Notes under the pieces: model-generated
What the model saw: only the letters and a program-made list of their open reading frames with translations
The model's database searches: none
What the model was told of the DNA's origin: nothing
Program-made: the position numbers and the translations under genes
Source: Seriola aureovittata
Taxonomy: Eukaryota; Chordata; Actinopteri; Carangiformes; Carangidae
Assembly (NCBI RefSeq): GCF_021018895.1
Contig: NC_079367.1
Location: 1,069,230 to 1,133,229, forward strand
Direction of reading: 5' to 3'
Length of the DNA: 64,000 bases
Shown: in pieces, positions 32,519 to 43,564 of the stretch
Position numbering within the stretch: position 1 is the stretch's first letter
How the letters are laid out: every line of letters starts with the position of its first letter

Positions 32519-32562
32519 CTAACCCTAACCCTAACCCTAACCCTAACCCTAACCCTAACCCT
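32519..32562 (-). repeat. Telomeric tract (CCCTAA)n on the + strand
   Basis: About seven units in C-strand orientation lie between the inverted 705-bp unit and element E. The opening bases of E ('aaccagg') overlap the repeat, suggesting a microhomology join. Confidence 0.95.
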
Positions 32563-33545
32563 AACCAGGACACAATCTCTGGAAAGAGAAACTGAAACAT
32601 AGAAATCCAAAAAAAACAACAATACTGAACCTAAAATTCCATAAGAAAAATAAAAAAAAGAAGAAAAAAAGAGAAGAAAGAAGAAAAAATAAACAAAGAA
32701 AAAAAGAGAAGAAAAAAGAGAAGAGAAAAAAACATTTTACTCAAGACTTTAAAGCCCTGAACGGGAAAATGATTCAATAAAATCAACTCAAATTAATTCC
32801 AGGTGACGGATCTGACTGGAGACTATTTGAAAGGAAAAAAAACTTAATCTCGGACCTTGACCTTTGACCTCGGAAAGAGCGTTCCTTTATGGGACAGGGG
32901 TTGATAGGAACTGTGAACTGCGGACGACGAGCGCCGGCCAGTGCATTGCCTTTGATCTCCCAGTTTCAACTGCCCAGTCGTCGGACGAAGCAGGGGGGAT
33001 CATCGAGAAAGATTTAAAATCCTAACCTTAGCCAGAGCCTTCGGACTGTCCGCTTTTCTGTATACTCCAGGAATTCAACCCTCCCCTCTTAAAAGGTGTT
33101 AACTCACCTCAAATATGAGTATGGTACTAAAAAAAACCAGCGTTCTCTCACACACACACACACACACTCTCTCTTCTCACCTCTCTTCCCTCATGAAAGT
33201 GAGGGAGTAGAGGGAGGTAGAGTGTACAGCCCGATCCGGCGGGGGAGAGTTCTAGCCCCTACAGGCTCCTCTCCCTAACTCTACCTCCTTCGTCCTCATC
33301 CTTATCCTAATCCTAACCACTCACCCTATGCCTAAACCTAACCTTTGACCTTTGACCTTTAATCCTAACCCTGAGCCTTTACCCTAAACCTAACCTCTCT
33401 CTCTCTCTCTCCTTCCCCCCCTCTCTCTCTCCCTCTCTCCCTCTCTACTCATCCTTATCCTAATCCTAACCACTCACCCTATGCCTAAACCTAACCTTTG
33501 ACCTTTGACCTTTAATCCTAACCCTGAGCCTTTACCCTAAACCTA

Positions 33546-33582
<37 letters not shown>

Positions 33583-33884
33583 TCCCCCCCCTCTCTCTCC
33601 CTCTCTCCCTCTCTCTCTCTCTCCCTCTCCTACTCTTTCACACACACACACACACACACATATACTCTCTCTTCTCACCTCTCTTCCCTCATGAAAATGA
33701 GGGAGTAGAGGGAGATAGAGCATACAGCCCGATCCGGCGGGGGAGAGTTCTAGCCCCGTACAGGCTCCTCTCCTTAGCTCTATCTCCTTCGTCCTCGTAC
33801 TCTTCTTTATCCTAATCCTAACCACTCCCCCTTTGCTCTCTCTCTCTCTCTCTTGCTCTCTCTCTCTCGCTCTCTCTCTCTCTT

Positions 33885-33927
<43 letters not shown>

Positions 33928-36442
33928 CGCACGCTTGGAAAAATGCATTTTTTTAAACTTTTTTTAAACTTTAATAAGAAAATATGACAATAATGTGTCC
34001 AAAAACCCACTTCTGATCGTCGTAGAGACACGGGCCTGGTACCGCCGGATTCGCGATCCTCATAAACCCCTGAGCGGAAGTTAATTGCAGATCTCTAGCT
34101 TTTTCAGAACAAAAGTTATTAACAAAAAACGATTTTTTAAGGCCTGCAAGGCATCATGGGACATTTTCTGACAAAACCGTGAGTTAAAAGTGTAGGTAGG
34201 ATAACAACACTGTGTCTGTGTGAGAGTCAAATTAAAGGCTGCTCGGCTGAACATTGGCTCTGGTGAGTATCCTAAACACTGTTTAAGGCCTTCTATGGCA
34301 AAATAAAGATGTTTAAATTAGAATTATGGCAGATATTGCTATGATAATAATTATAACACTTTAAAAATATTATTTTGAATAAAACTCTACCAGAGAATCC
34401 TGGGGTTTTGCGGTGTATGGAACACAGGACAATTCTCTTTTTAATGTTATTGTGCATTTCTGAGGCCAGACGGGGCATGGAATGCAGAACAACACTTCTG
34501 GAGGATGCCAGATGGACCCTGATTGGACATAAGGAGGACACGCTGGACTTCCAACCTCGAAGTAAAGTTATCCACCGTTTTTTTTCACTGCATAATAACA
34601 CCGGAAGGGAGGTAAGCCAAAAACTTAAAGGACCATGTTAGGAAAAATCGAAATACTCTTTGAAAAAATGAACGACGAACTCAAAAATAAAGGATTATTA
34701 CAGAAAAAACGAAAGAATTATTACTGTAAATTATACTCCAGCTTGGAAATAAATTTTAAACCAGATTTTAAACCTGAACAGGACTGGGACTTTAAAATTT
34801 CACTAAAAACAAAATATTGAACTAAACTCCAGTTTGGAAAAATAACTATAAAATCAATAAAATCTAAGCAGGATCTGAAAACTATCTGAAATAAGGAACA
34901 ACAGATTCAAAATAAAGGATTATTACAAAAAAAACTACAGAATTATTAATCCAATTATACAACAACTTGGAATTAGATCTCAAACCAGATTTTAACCTGA
35001 ACAGGACTTGGTCTTTAAAATTGAACTCAAAATCAAATGCTAAACTTAACTCCAGTGTGGAAAAAATAATTATAAAACAGGATTATAACACAATTGGCTA
35101 TGGGACACACCCTGAGACATGATCAACCTCGGGGGGGCCACCCTCAGGGGAGAATGTCTAGTGATAAACGGCCGAAACATTCGATGAGCCTGGGGTCCAC
35201 TACTGATGATGTGTTCCAAAATTTAGAGGATTATTATTGTTGTTATTATTATTAATAACAACAATAAACAACACTGAAACAGACGTCTGAAAAGAAAAAA
35301 AGAGCACCTTTAATCAAGCATTTAAAACCCAGATTGGGGATATTTATTCAATAAAACAAAACTCATGGAACAAAACAGAACAACCAAAAAATAATGGAAA
35401 AATAAGAAATTAACTTCAAAGGAGAAACCTGACTAAAGCCTGATATGGACACAAAATTAAAACCAGGACACAATCTCTGGAAAGAGAAACTGAAACATAG
35501 AAATCCAAAAAAAACAACAATACTGAACCTAAAATTCCATAAGAAAAATAAAAAAAGAAGAAAAAAAGAGAAGAAAGAAGAAAAAATAAACAAAGAAAAA
35601 AAGAGAAGAAAAAAAGAGAAGAAAAAAAACATTTTACTCAAGACTTTAAAGCCCTGAACGGGAAAATGATTCAATAAAATCAACTCAAATTAATTCCAGG
35701 TGACGGATCTGACTGGAGACTATTTGAAAGGAAAAAAAACTTAATCTCGGACCTTGACCTTTGACCTCGGAAAGAGCGTTCCTTTATGGGACAGGGGTTG
35801 ATAGGAACTGTGAACTGCGGACGACGAGCGCCGGCCAGTGCATTGCCTTTGATCTCCCAGTTTCAACTGCCCAGTCGTCGGACGAAGCAGGGGGGATCAT
35901 CGAGAAAGATTTAAAATCCTAACCTTAGCCAGAGCCTTCGGACTGTCCGCTTTTCTGTATACTCCAGGAATTCAACCCTCCCCTCTTAAAAGGTGTTAAC
36001 TCACCTCAAATATGAGTATGGTACTAAAAAAAACCAGCGTTCTCTCACACACACACACACACACTCTCTCTTCTCCCCTCTCTTCCCTCATGAAAGTGAG
36101 GGAGTAGAGGGAGGTAGAGTGTACAGCCCGATCCGGCGGGGGAGAGTTCTAGCCCCTACAGGCTCCTCTCCCTAACTCTACCTCCTTCGTCCTCATCCTT
36201 ATCCTAATCCTAACCACTCACCCTATGCCTAAACCTAACCTTTGACCTTTGACCTTTAATCCTAACCCTGAGCCTTTACCCTAAACCTAACCTCTCTCTC
36301 TCTCTCTCCTTCCCCCCCTCTCTCTCTCCCTCTCTCCCTCTCTACTCATCCTTATCCTAATCCTAACCACTCACCCTATGCCTAAACCTAACCTTTGACC
36401 TTTGACCTTTAATCCTAACCCTGAGCCTTTACCCTAAACCTA

Positions 36443-36477
<35 letters not shown>

Positions 36478-36782
36478 TCCCCCCCTCTCTCTCCCTCTCT
36501 CCCTCTCTCTCTCTCTCCCTCTCCTACTCTTTCACACACACACACACACACACACATATACTCTCTCTTCTCACCTCTCTTCCCTCATGAAAATGAGGGA
36601 GTAGAGGGAGATAGAGCATACAGCCCGATCCGGCGGGGGAGAGTTCTAGCCCCGTACAGGCTCCTCTCCTTAGCTCTATCTCCTTCGTCCTCGTACTCTT
36701 CTTTATCCTAATCCTAACCACTCCCCCTTTGCTCTCTCTCTCTCTCTCTCTTGCTCTCTCTCTCTCGCTCTCTCTCTCTCTT

Positions 36783-36828
<46 letters not shown>

Positions 36829-38826
36829 GCACGCTTGGAAAAATGCATTTTTTTAAACTTTTTTTAAACTTTAATAAGAAAATATGACAATAATGTGTCC
36901 AAAAACCCACTTCTGATCGTCGTAGAGACACGGGCCTGGTACCGCCGGATTCGCGATCCTCATAAACCCCTGAGCGGAAGTTAATTGCAGATCTCTAGCT
37001 TTTTCAGAACAAAAGTTATTAACAAAAAAAACGATTTTTTAAGGCCTGCAAGGCATCATGGGACATTTTCTGACAAAACCGTGAGTTAAAAGTGTAGGTA
37101 GGATAACAACACTGTGTCTGTGTGAGAGTCAAATTAAAGGCTGCTCGGCTGAACATTGGCTCTGGTGAGTATCCTAAACACTGTTTAAGGCCTTCTATGG
37201 CAAAATAAAGATGTTTAAATTAGAATTATGGCAGATATTGCTATGATAATAATTATAACACTTTAAAAATATTATTTTGAATAAAACTCTACCAGAGAAT
37301 CCTGGGGTTTTGCGGTGTATGGAACACAGGACAATTCTCTTTTTAATGTTATTGTGCATTTCTGAGGCCAGACGGGGCATGGAATGCAGAACAACACTTC
37401 TGGAGGATGCCAGATGGACCCTGATTGGACATAAGGAGGACACGCTGGACTTCCAACCTCGAAGTAAAGTTATCCACCGTTTTTTTTCACTGCATAATAA
37501 CACCGGAAGGGAGGTAAGCCAAAAACTTAAAGGACCATGTTAGGAAAAATCGAAATACTCTTTGAAAAAATGAACGACGAACTCAAAAATAAAGGATTAT
37601 TACAGAAAAAACGAAAGAATTATTACTGTAAATTATACTCCAGCTTGGAAATAAATTTTAAACCAGATTTTAAACCTGAACAGGACTGGGACTTTAAAAT
37701 TTCACTAAAAACAAAATATTGAACTAAACTCCAGTTTGGAAAAATAACTATAAAATCAATAAAATCTAAGCAGGATCTGAAAACTATCTGAAATAAGGAA
37801 CAACAGATTCAAAATAAAGGATTATTACAAAAAAAACTACAGAATTATTAATCCAATTATACAACAACTTGGAATTAGATCTCAAACCAGATTTTAAACC
37901 TGAACAGGACTTGGTCTTTAAAATTGAACTCAAAATCAAATGCTAAACTTAACTCCAGTGTGGAAAAAATAATTATAAAACAGGATTATAACACAATTGG
38001 CTATGGGACACACCCTGAGACATGATCAACCTCGGGGGGGCCACCCTCAGGGGAGAATGTCTAGTGATAAACGGCCGAAACATTCGATGAGCCTGGGGTC
38101 CACTACTGATGATGTGTTCCAAAATTTAGAGGATTATTATTGTTGTTATTATTATTAATAACAACAATAAACAACACTGAAACAGACGTCTGAAAAGAAA
38201 AAAAGAGCACCTTTAATCAAGCATTTAAAACCCAGATTGGGGATATTTATTCAATAAAACAAAACTCATGGAACAAAACAGAACAACCAAAAAATAATGG
38301 AAAAATAAGAAATTAACTTCAAAGGAGAAACCTGACTAAAGCCTGATATGGACACAAAATTAAAACCAGGACACAATCTCTGGAAAGAGAAACTGAAACA
38401 TAGAAATCCAAAAAAAACAACAATACTGAACCTAAAATTCCATAAGAAAAAATAAAAAAAGAAGAAAAAAAGAAGAAAAAGAAGAAAAAATAAACAAAGA
38501 AAAAAAGAGAAGAAAAAAAGAGAAGAGAAAAAAACATTTTACTCAAGACTTTAAAGCCCTGAACGGGAAAATGATTCAATAAAATCAACTCAAATTAATT
38601 CCAGGTGACGGATCTGACTGGAGACTATTTGAAAGGAAAAAAAACTTAATCTCGGACCTTGACCTTTGACCTCGGAAAGAGCGTTCCTTTATGGGACAGG
38701 GGTTGATAGGAACTGTGAACTGCGGACGACGAGCGCCGGCCAGTGCATTGCCTTTGATCTCCCAGTTTCAACTGCCCAGTCGTCGGACGAAGCAGGGGGG
38801 ATCATCGAGAAAGATTTAAAATCCTA
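32563..38826 (+). mobile_element. Element E, right side: two tandem ~2.9-kb copies plus a partial third
   Basis: Copies start at 32,563 and 35,461 (2,898 bp) and at 38,364 (2,903 bp, only ~460 bp long, ending in 'aaaatcctaaccctaa'). The copies are nearly identical to each other and diverged from the left copy at 9.2-11.6 kb. Contents include (CT)n and (CA)n microsatellites, TTTGACC repeats, an AT-rich central part and a G/C-rich edge ('gtcgtcggacgaagcag'). Open frames of 60-135 codons recur in both copies but none is shared with the left copy or shows a domain. The 3' edge again meets CCCTAA repeats in the sense orientation. Confidence 0.75.
33400..33930. repeat. (CT)n/(CA)n microsatellites and TTTGACC repeats in E
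   Basis: Long CTCTCT runs at about 33,396-33,450, 33,546-33,625 and 33,836-33,920, a CA run near 33,640, and 'tttgacctttgaccttt' blocks. The same set recurs at about 36,294-36,830 in the next tandem copy. Confidence 0.95.
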
Positions 38827-39060
38827 ACCCTAAATATATGTGTGCGTAACCCTAGCCCTTACTCCTAACCCTAACCCCTAATTCTAACCCCTAATCCTAA
38901 CCCTACCCAGTATCTTAACCCTAACCCTAACCAAAACCCCCCCCGTGGGTGTATGAGTATTAACCCTAACCCTAACCCCTGGTTTTTAACCCTAACCCTA
39001 ACCACCACCACCCTCTATGTGTGTGTTATCCCTAATCCTATTCCTAACCCTAACCCCACC
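38827..39060 (-). repeat. Degenerate CCCTAA region with unique inserts
   Basis: Mixed CCCTAA and related words, with inserts such as 'cccgtgggtgtatgagtatt' shared in inverse with 12,990-13,030. It separates element E from the PLE 5' fragment. Confidence 0.9.
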
Positions 39061-40111
39061 CCCAATCTATATTTGTATGTTTGAGTATATATGAATAGAA
39101 AGAGTGATTAGACTTCAATTGGATGATAAAGAGTTAAATTTATGGGAGTATATGGGATTAAAAAATTAGGACAAAGACAACATGGTAAAATTTATTTAAT
39201 ACAATTTGGCACAGAAGGGGTTAAAACGGCTGTATTCAGGAAGAAACACACAAAAAACATTTTTTTACACGGATTAATAAATATAAATAAATTACATCAC
39301 ATACAAATACTTACCTTACCTGTTAAAAATGAGAAAATTACATAAATATAAATACATTACATCACATACAATTACTTACCTGATTTACCTACTAAAAATT
39401 ACATAAATATAAATACATTACACATTATACACAATTACTTACCTTATTCACCTGTCAAAAATACATAAATATAAATACATTACATCATATACAATAACTT
39501 ACCTCACTTACCTGATCAAATACATTACTTACCTTTTAAAACACAAAACTTACCTGTGAAAATACAAAACAAAAAAGACGATTAGGAAAATACAAAAGAC
39601 GATTGGTAAAACATAAAAAGAAAAAAGACGAACGTGAATTTTTTGGGAAGCCTATAAAAGGCGAACGGCTGACTCCAGCTCATTTCTTCTCAGACCACGG
39701 AGGAGAACAGACCTAGGGAGCTCTGCATAGCCATTCTAGCTAGCTAGCCTTTTAGTTTTCTGTGTGCTTGGCCTGATGAAGAGCCTTTTTGGCTCGAAAC
39801 GTTGCCGCTGATAGCACACCTTCCTTAGTTCATTGTTTTATTTCATTTTATTTCTTTTAATTAGATAAATACATAGATTAAAAACATTATTATTCATATA
39901 TAGTTCATTTATATTTATAAAAATTAAAAAATAAATAGGACTTACACACAAATAACATTAAAGACAACAACATGGAGGACGGGTGGCACGAGGTGCGTTA
40001 TGGCAGACGCCGCCAACGCACCCGTGCTCCTCCTGGGGACTGGGGCTATGGGCGGGCAGGGTGGAAGGAGAGTGCACCCCCCTTCCCCCGTAGGAGAAGG
40101 GATCAGTTCCC
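39061..40111 (+). mobile_element. PLE 5' fragment, plus-strand copy
   Basis: Inverted counterpart of 11,856-12,900. It contains the ACTTACC-rich minisatellite (39,290-39,560), the hammerhead-like fold (39,762-39,819) and an ORF1 start at 39,972 (MEDGWHEVRYGRRRQRT). It ends in telomeric repeats, beyond which a different PLE segment begins. Confidence 0.65.
39762..39819 (+). ncRNA. Hammerhead-ribozyme-like fold, plus-strand copy
   Basis: Same order as the copy at 12.1 kb: GUGUGCUUGGC, CUGAUGA, GAGCC-UUUUU-GGCUC, GAAACGUU, then a stem I 3' strand ending AGCACAC. It differs by a 3-nt insertion just after the predicted cleavage site (GCCGCUGAU against GCUGAU), which would add a bulge to stem I. 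An ORF1 start follows about 150 bp downstream. Confidence 0.5.
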
Positions 40112-40113
40112 CT
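39972..40113 (+). pseudogene. ORF1 N-terminal fragment cut by telomeric repeats
   Basis: The ATG at 39,972 opens the Arg-rich MEDGW start also seen at 11,998. The coding sequence enters CCCTAA repeats near 40,118. In this frame the sequence beyond is not the esterase but an out-of-frame reading of it, so the two parts do not make one protein. The esterase frame instead appears to begin at 40,000 only because its frame happens to be open through this region. Confidence 0.5.
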
Positions 40114-40147
40114 ATCCTAACCCTAACCCTAACCCTAACCCTAACCC
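40114..40147 (-). repeat. Telomeric tract joining two PLE segments
   Basis: Five CCCTAA units fuse a 5' PLE fragment to the 3' two-thirds of a family A element. The position matches the telomeric boundary of the left 5' fragment at 11,855. Confidence 0.9.
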
Positions 40148-40794
40148 AAGCCAGACACTCCCAACCCCCTATCGAAGAATGCAGACCTCCCACCATCACT
40201 CCACCTACCCTCTCTTCCACAACTCCAACCGCAACATCATCCGGACAGACTTTCTACAGACCATCATACCATATTGCACGCCCCAACCGGAAGATCCAGG
40301 ACTGGTTTTTCAAACCCAGAAAACCAGTCCTGGTTCTTGGAGACTCCAACGTCAACCGCATTCCAGCCCATACCCACCCACAAATTCAACTGGACAGTTA
40401 CCCCGGAGCCAATTCCTACCACTTCCTCAAAGTCCTCGAAAAGACCATACCCAACCCCAACACCAAGATAGTGGTCTTTTCCATCGGAATCAACAATAGG
40501 GACCAGGACCCCAGGCAGACCACCACAAAACAACTCAGGACCCTCTTCCGTGAGGCAAAGTCGACCTTCCCAAATGCCGACGTCTACTTTCCCATTATGA
40601 ACTTCTCACCCCATCTCACCCCGGTACAGAAAGGTAACCTCACACTTATCAACAACATTATGACCACTCACTTTCCGTTCTTAACAGAAATCCCTCACGA
40701 CACGTTTCTGACAGAAAAAGACAACATTCACTGGACACCTACTACAGCTAAACTGATCTTTGAAAACTGGTTACAACAACTAAATTTACAATAA
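40148..40794 (+). pseudogene. PLE family A ORF1, C-terminal part with esterase domain (5'-truncated)
   Basis: About 215 residues homologous to the end of the 808-residue ORF1. The Pro/Thr-rich tail of the linker is followed by the SGNH blocks VLVLGDSN, SYPGAN, FSIGINN and DNIHWT. All four catalytic-block residues are kept and most changes from the minus-strand copy are conservative. The N-terminal ~590 residues are gone, replaced by the telomeric junction. An open frame from 40,000 reads through the telomeric repeats into this domain, but its upstream part is out of frame with the Arg-rich start. Confidence 0.8.
40782..40788 (+). promoter_or_regulatory. Candidate -1 ribosomal frameshift site AAATTTA (second copy)
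   Basis: Codons cta-aat-tta-caa-taa of ORF1 contain A AAU UUA in the correct register, two codons before the stop at 40,792-40,794. The -1 frame is open from 40,764 (after a TGA at 40,761) through ORF2. Confidence 0.6.
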
Positions 40795-43466
40795 CAAGTA
40801 AGGCTAATCCAGACACTCACACACCCACACAGGACCTGGGGTGGAACTCCCCATCCAACATTCTTAATCTCTCTACCCTTTTTTCTCCCTCCCCCTCACA
40901 GCTATCCCTTCTGGAGAGAGGACTCTCTTTCATTCCACGCCCCACCAAACTCGACCGGGAGGAACTTCAGAGGGACCTTCACAAATTCCATAGACGACTA
41001 AAAATCATTGACTACTTCCATCTTCAACCTGACCGACAACCATTACCTTTCATTCACCCATCCCACTGGGAACCCCACTCCGACAGTCTCCATCCCCTGA
41101 CCCACCAACTCATCAACAAAAATAAAAGGGCCCTCCAGCATTTCCGGACCCCGACAGATGTCTCTGACAATCTGTCGGGGCCAGAACGCAGGGCCCTGAC
41201 TGACTTAATTCACAACCCAAACATCATAATAAAACCGGCAGACAAAGGCTCAAAAATAATCATTATGGACAGACAACAATACCTGACAGAAGCAAACCGA
41301 CAACTGACTGACAACACATATTACAGACCCCTCAATGACACAATCCAGCCCCAAACCCAGACAATACTCAGGAACATCATTCAGACCCTCTACAATAAAA
41401 AATACATCAAAGCAAAACAAAAAGACTACTTATTTGGACCGGACAACCCACGACCCCGTTACTTCTACCTTTTACCAAAAATCCACAAAGACCCACAGAC
41501 CTGGACTATTCCCTCTGAGGTTCCTCCTGGCAGACCCATAGTTTCTGATTGCAACAGCTCCACATATCACATCTCCCAGTATATTGATCAGTTTTTAGGC
41601 CCCCTCTCCACCCGCCACCCCAGCTATATTAAGGACACCTACCACTTCATAGACACGATCAGACCCATGGCTGTCCCCCCTCATTCTCTTCTTTTCACTA
41701 TCGACATCAATAACCTTTACACCAATATCAACACCCACCTAGGATTACAAACACTTCGCACCATTTTCAATAGAAACCCAGACCCAACCCGCCCTGACAC
41801 AGAACTCCTTCAACTAATAGAACTCTGTCTGAACAACAATGATTTTCTTTTCAATAACCAGTTCTACTTACAGGTCCACGGGACAGCCATGGGTCAGAGA
41901 TTCGCACCCGCCTACGCCAACCTCTACATGAGCGAATGGGAGCGAGAGGCCCTAGCAAAATGTCCCCTTCAACCATCCCTCTACCTCAGATTTCTGGACG
42001 ACATTTTCGGTATTTGGCCCCACGAACACTCTAAATTTCCAGAATTCATTTCCATTCTTAATAACCATCATCCCTCCATCACTGTCAAATATACAATAAA
42101 TACATCACATATCAACTTTTTAGACACCACAGTTTTTTTCGGGCCCTCCAACATCACTCACAAAACACTACAGACAAAAGTTTACTTTAAACCTACAGAC
42201 ATTCACGCACTCCTCCATAAATCCAGCTATCACCCCAAACACACATTTAAAGGAATCATTAAGTCACAAATCATCCGTTTTTTTCGCATTTGCAGCAACA
42301 TCCAGGACTTTCATACAGCCACCAGTACCCTCTTTCATAGTCTACGCCCTAGAGGCTACTCCAAACGCTTCCTCCGTACTGTCAAAAACTCCACACTGGC
42401 TTCTCTCGCTCCCATTCGCTCTCCCTCCCTCTCCCCATCCCCCCTCTCTTCTTCTTCTTCACCCCAGGTCCGTGAGCTTGGGCCGTTGGTAAGTCCTTCC
42501 CCCTACCCGAACCAGGGTTTGCATCCCGACCCCTACCTTGACCCGTCACACCACCCTCACCCATCCCCCTTCCCCACTTTTGACCCCCATTCCTTCCCTT
42601 ATCCTAAACCTAACCTACCCCCCTCCCCACACCCTGTTCCTAATCCCAACCCACCCCCCTCCCCTGACCCTAACCTACCCCTGACCCCCTGCCCTAACCC
42701 CAACCTATCCCTTACCCCTTGCCCTAATCCTAACCCACTCCCCCTCCCTTACCCTCCCCCCACCCCCTATCCGAACCTGGATCCCCATCCTCTTCCCTAC
42801 CCTAACCCCAACCCCAAGGACAGTAACGGCCCAAGCTCACCCCACAAACATACCCAACCAACACACCACAACCCTCCTTCACCACCACAACTGGTACCGT
42901 TTGTCTCCACCTTCTCCCATCAAATCACCGGCCTGCACCGTATCATCAAACACAACTTTTGCATACTACAGTCCCAACATCCGGCTTTTCACAACCACCA
43001 AATCATTTCAGCCTACAGGAAACACAAGAGCCTCCAATCTATCCTCACCAGATCTCTATTCACTGACCATAGACCCACACCCCCACTTCCACATAGCCAT
43101 CATTACAAGAATAGAAAATTCATCCACAATCCATATAGCAACACAGCATTCCCTACCCTCGGCTCCTTCTCCATCACTACCACCAACATAGTCTACATCA
43201 TCACATGCACACTTTGCAATAAACACTACATAGGAGAAACAAAACATTCCACACACACCCGCCTATCACAACACCTTTATAACATTGGGGAAGGTCGACT
43301 CCCAACCCCCCTGGTACAACATTTTCAACTACACTCCCCCACCCACATCATCATAACAGTTTTAGAAAGCAATGACCGTTGGACCTGTGGGCAGAGGAAG
43401 AGAGCGGAGAAGATTTGGATCCACAGGCTCGGGACCACTGTACCCGGAGGTTTAAACGACGACTGA
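40788..43466 (+). CDS. PLE family A ORF2 (plus-strand copy): RT with GIY-YIG endonuclease
   Basis: The -1 frame is open from the slippery site to the TGA at 43,464-43,466, about 892 codons, with its first ATG only at 41,265 inside the RT region. Conserved parts upstream of that ATG (NILNLSTLF, SGPERRAL, PADKGSK) show the true product starts earlier. RT blocks are GRPIVSD, FTIDINNLYTNI, GTAMGQRFAP and RFLDDIFGIW with the catalytic aspartates. The Pro-rich linker is longer than in the minus-strand copy and again uses telomere-like repeats. The endonuclease has VYII, CTLC, HYIGET and a Glu in the RAEKIW motif. There are no stops or frameshifts. It is probably enzymatically competent, though ORF1 of this copy is truncated. 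Confidence 0.9.
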   Translation, partial: TITSKANPDTHTPTQDLGWNSPSNILNLSTLFSPSPSQLSLLERGLSFIPRPTKLDREELQRDLHKFHRRLKIIDYFHLQPDRQPLPFIHPSHWEPHSDSLHPLTHQLINKNKRALQHFRTPTDVSDNLSGPERRALTDLIHNPNIIIKPADKGSKIIIMDRQQYLTEANRQLTDNTYYRPLNDTIQPQTQTILRNIIQTLYNKKYIKAKQKDYLFGPDNPRPRYFYLLPKIHKDPQTWTIPSEVPPGRPIVSDCNSSTYHISQYIDQFLGPLSTRHPSYIKDTYHFIDTIRPMAVPPHSLLFTIDINNLYTNINTHLGLQTLRTIFNRNPDPTRPDTELLQLIELCLNNNDFLFNNQFYLQVHGTAMGQRFAPAYANLYMSEWEREALAKCPLQPSLYLRFLDDIFGIWPHEHSKFPEFISILNNHHPSITVKYTINTSHINFLDTTVFFGPSNITHKTLQTKVYFKPTDIHALLHKSSYHPKHTFKGIIKSQIIRFFRICSNIQDFHTATSTLFHSLRPRGYSKRFLRTVKNSTLASLAPIRSPSLSPSPLSSSSSPQVRELGPLVSPSPYPNQGLHPDPYLDPSHHPHPSPFPTFDPHSFPYPKPNLPPSPHPVPNPNPPPSPDPNLPLTPCPNPNLSLTPCPNPNPLPLPYPPPTPYPNLDPHPLPYPNPNPKDSNGPSSPHKHTQPTHHNPPSPPQLVPFVSTFSHQITGLHRIIKHNFCILQSQHPAFHNHQIISAYRKHKSLQSILTRSLFTDHRPTPPLPHSHHYKNRKFIHNPYSNTAFPTLGSFSITTTNIVYIITCTLCNKHYIGETKHSTHTRLSQHLYNIGEGRLPTPLVQHFQLHSPTHIIITVLESNDRWTCGQRKRAEKIWIHRLGTTVPGGLNDD

Positions 43467-43517
43467 AGCAAGGACAACAACATCCACCACCTCCGGGTAC
43501 GGTACTCCCGAGCCTGT
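43423..43517 (+). other. Long hairpin spanning the ORF2 stop codon
   Basis: Arms 43,423-43,451 and 43,489-43,517 (29 nt) are near-complementary ('acaggctcggg' against 'cccgagcctgt', 'tacccggaggt' against 'acctccgggta') with a few mismatches. The loop holds the TGA. The same inverted repeat flanks the ORF2 stop at 14,330-14,425 and in both truncated copies. Confidence 0.75.
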
Positions 43518-43564
43518 TCCTGCACTGTTCTTGGACCATGCGAATCCCATCCCAACACAAACGG

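Noticed and set aside
34375..34641. 88-codon frame in element E repeated at 37,277
   Set aside because: The tandem copies are nearly identical, so repetition is not evidence of selection, and the diverged left copy lacks the frame.
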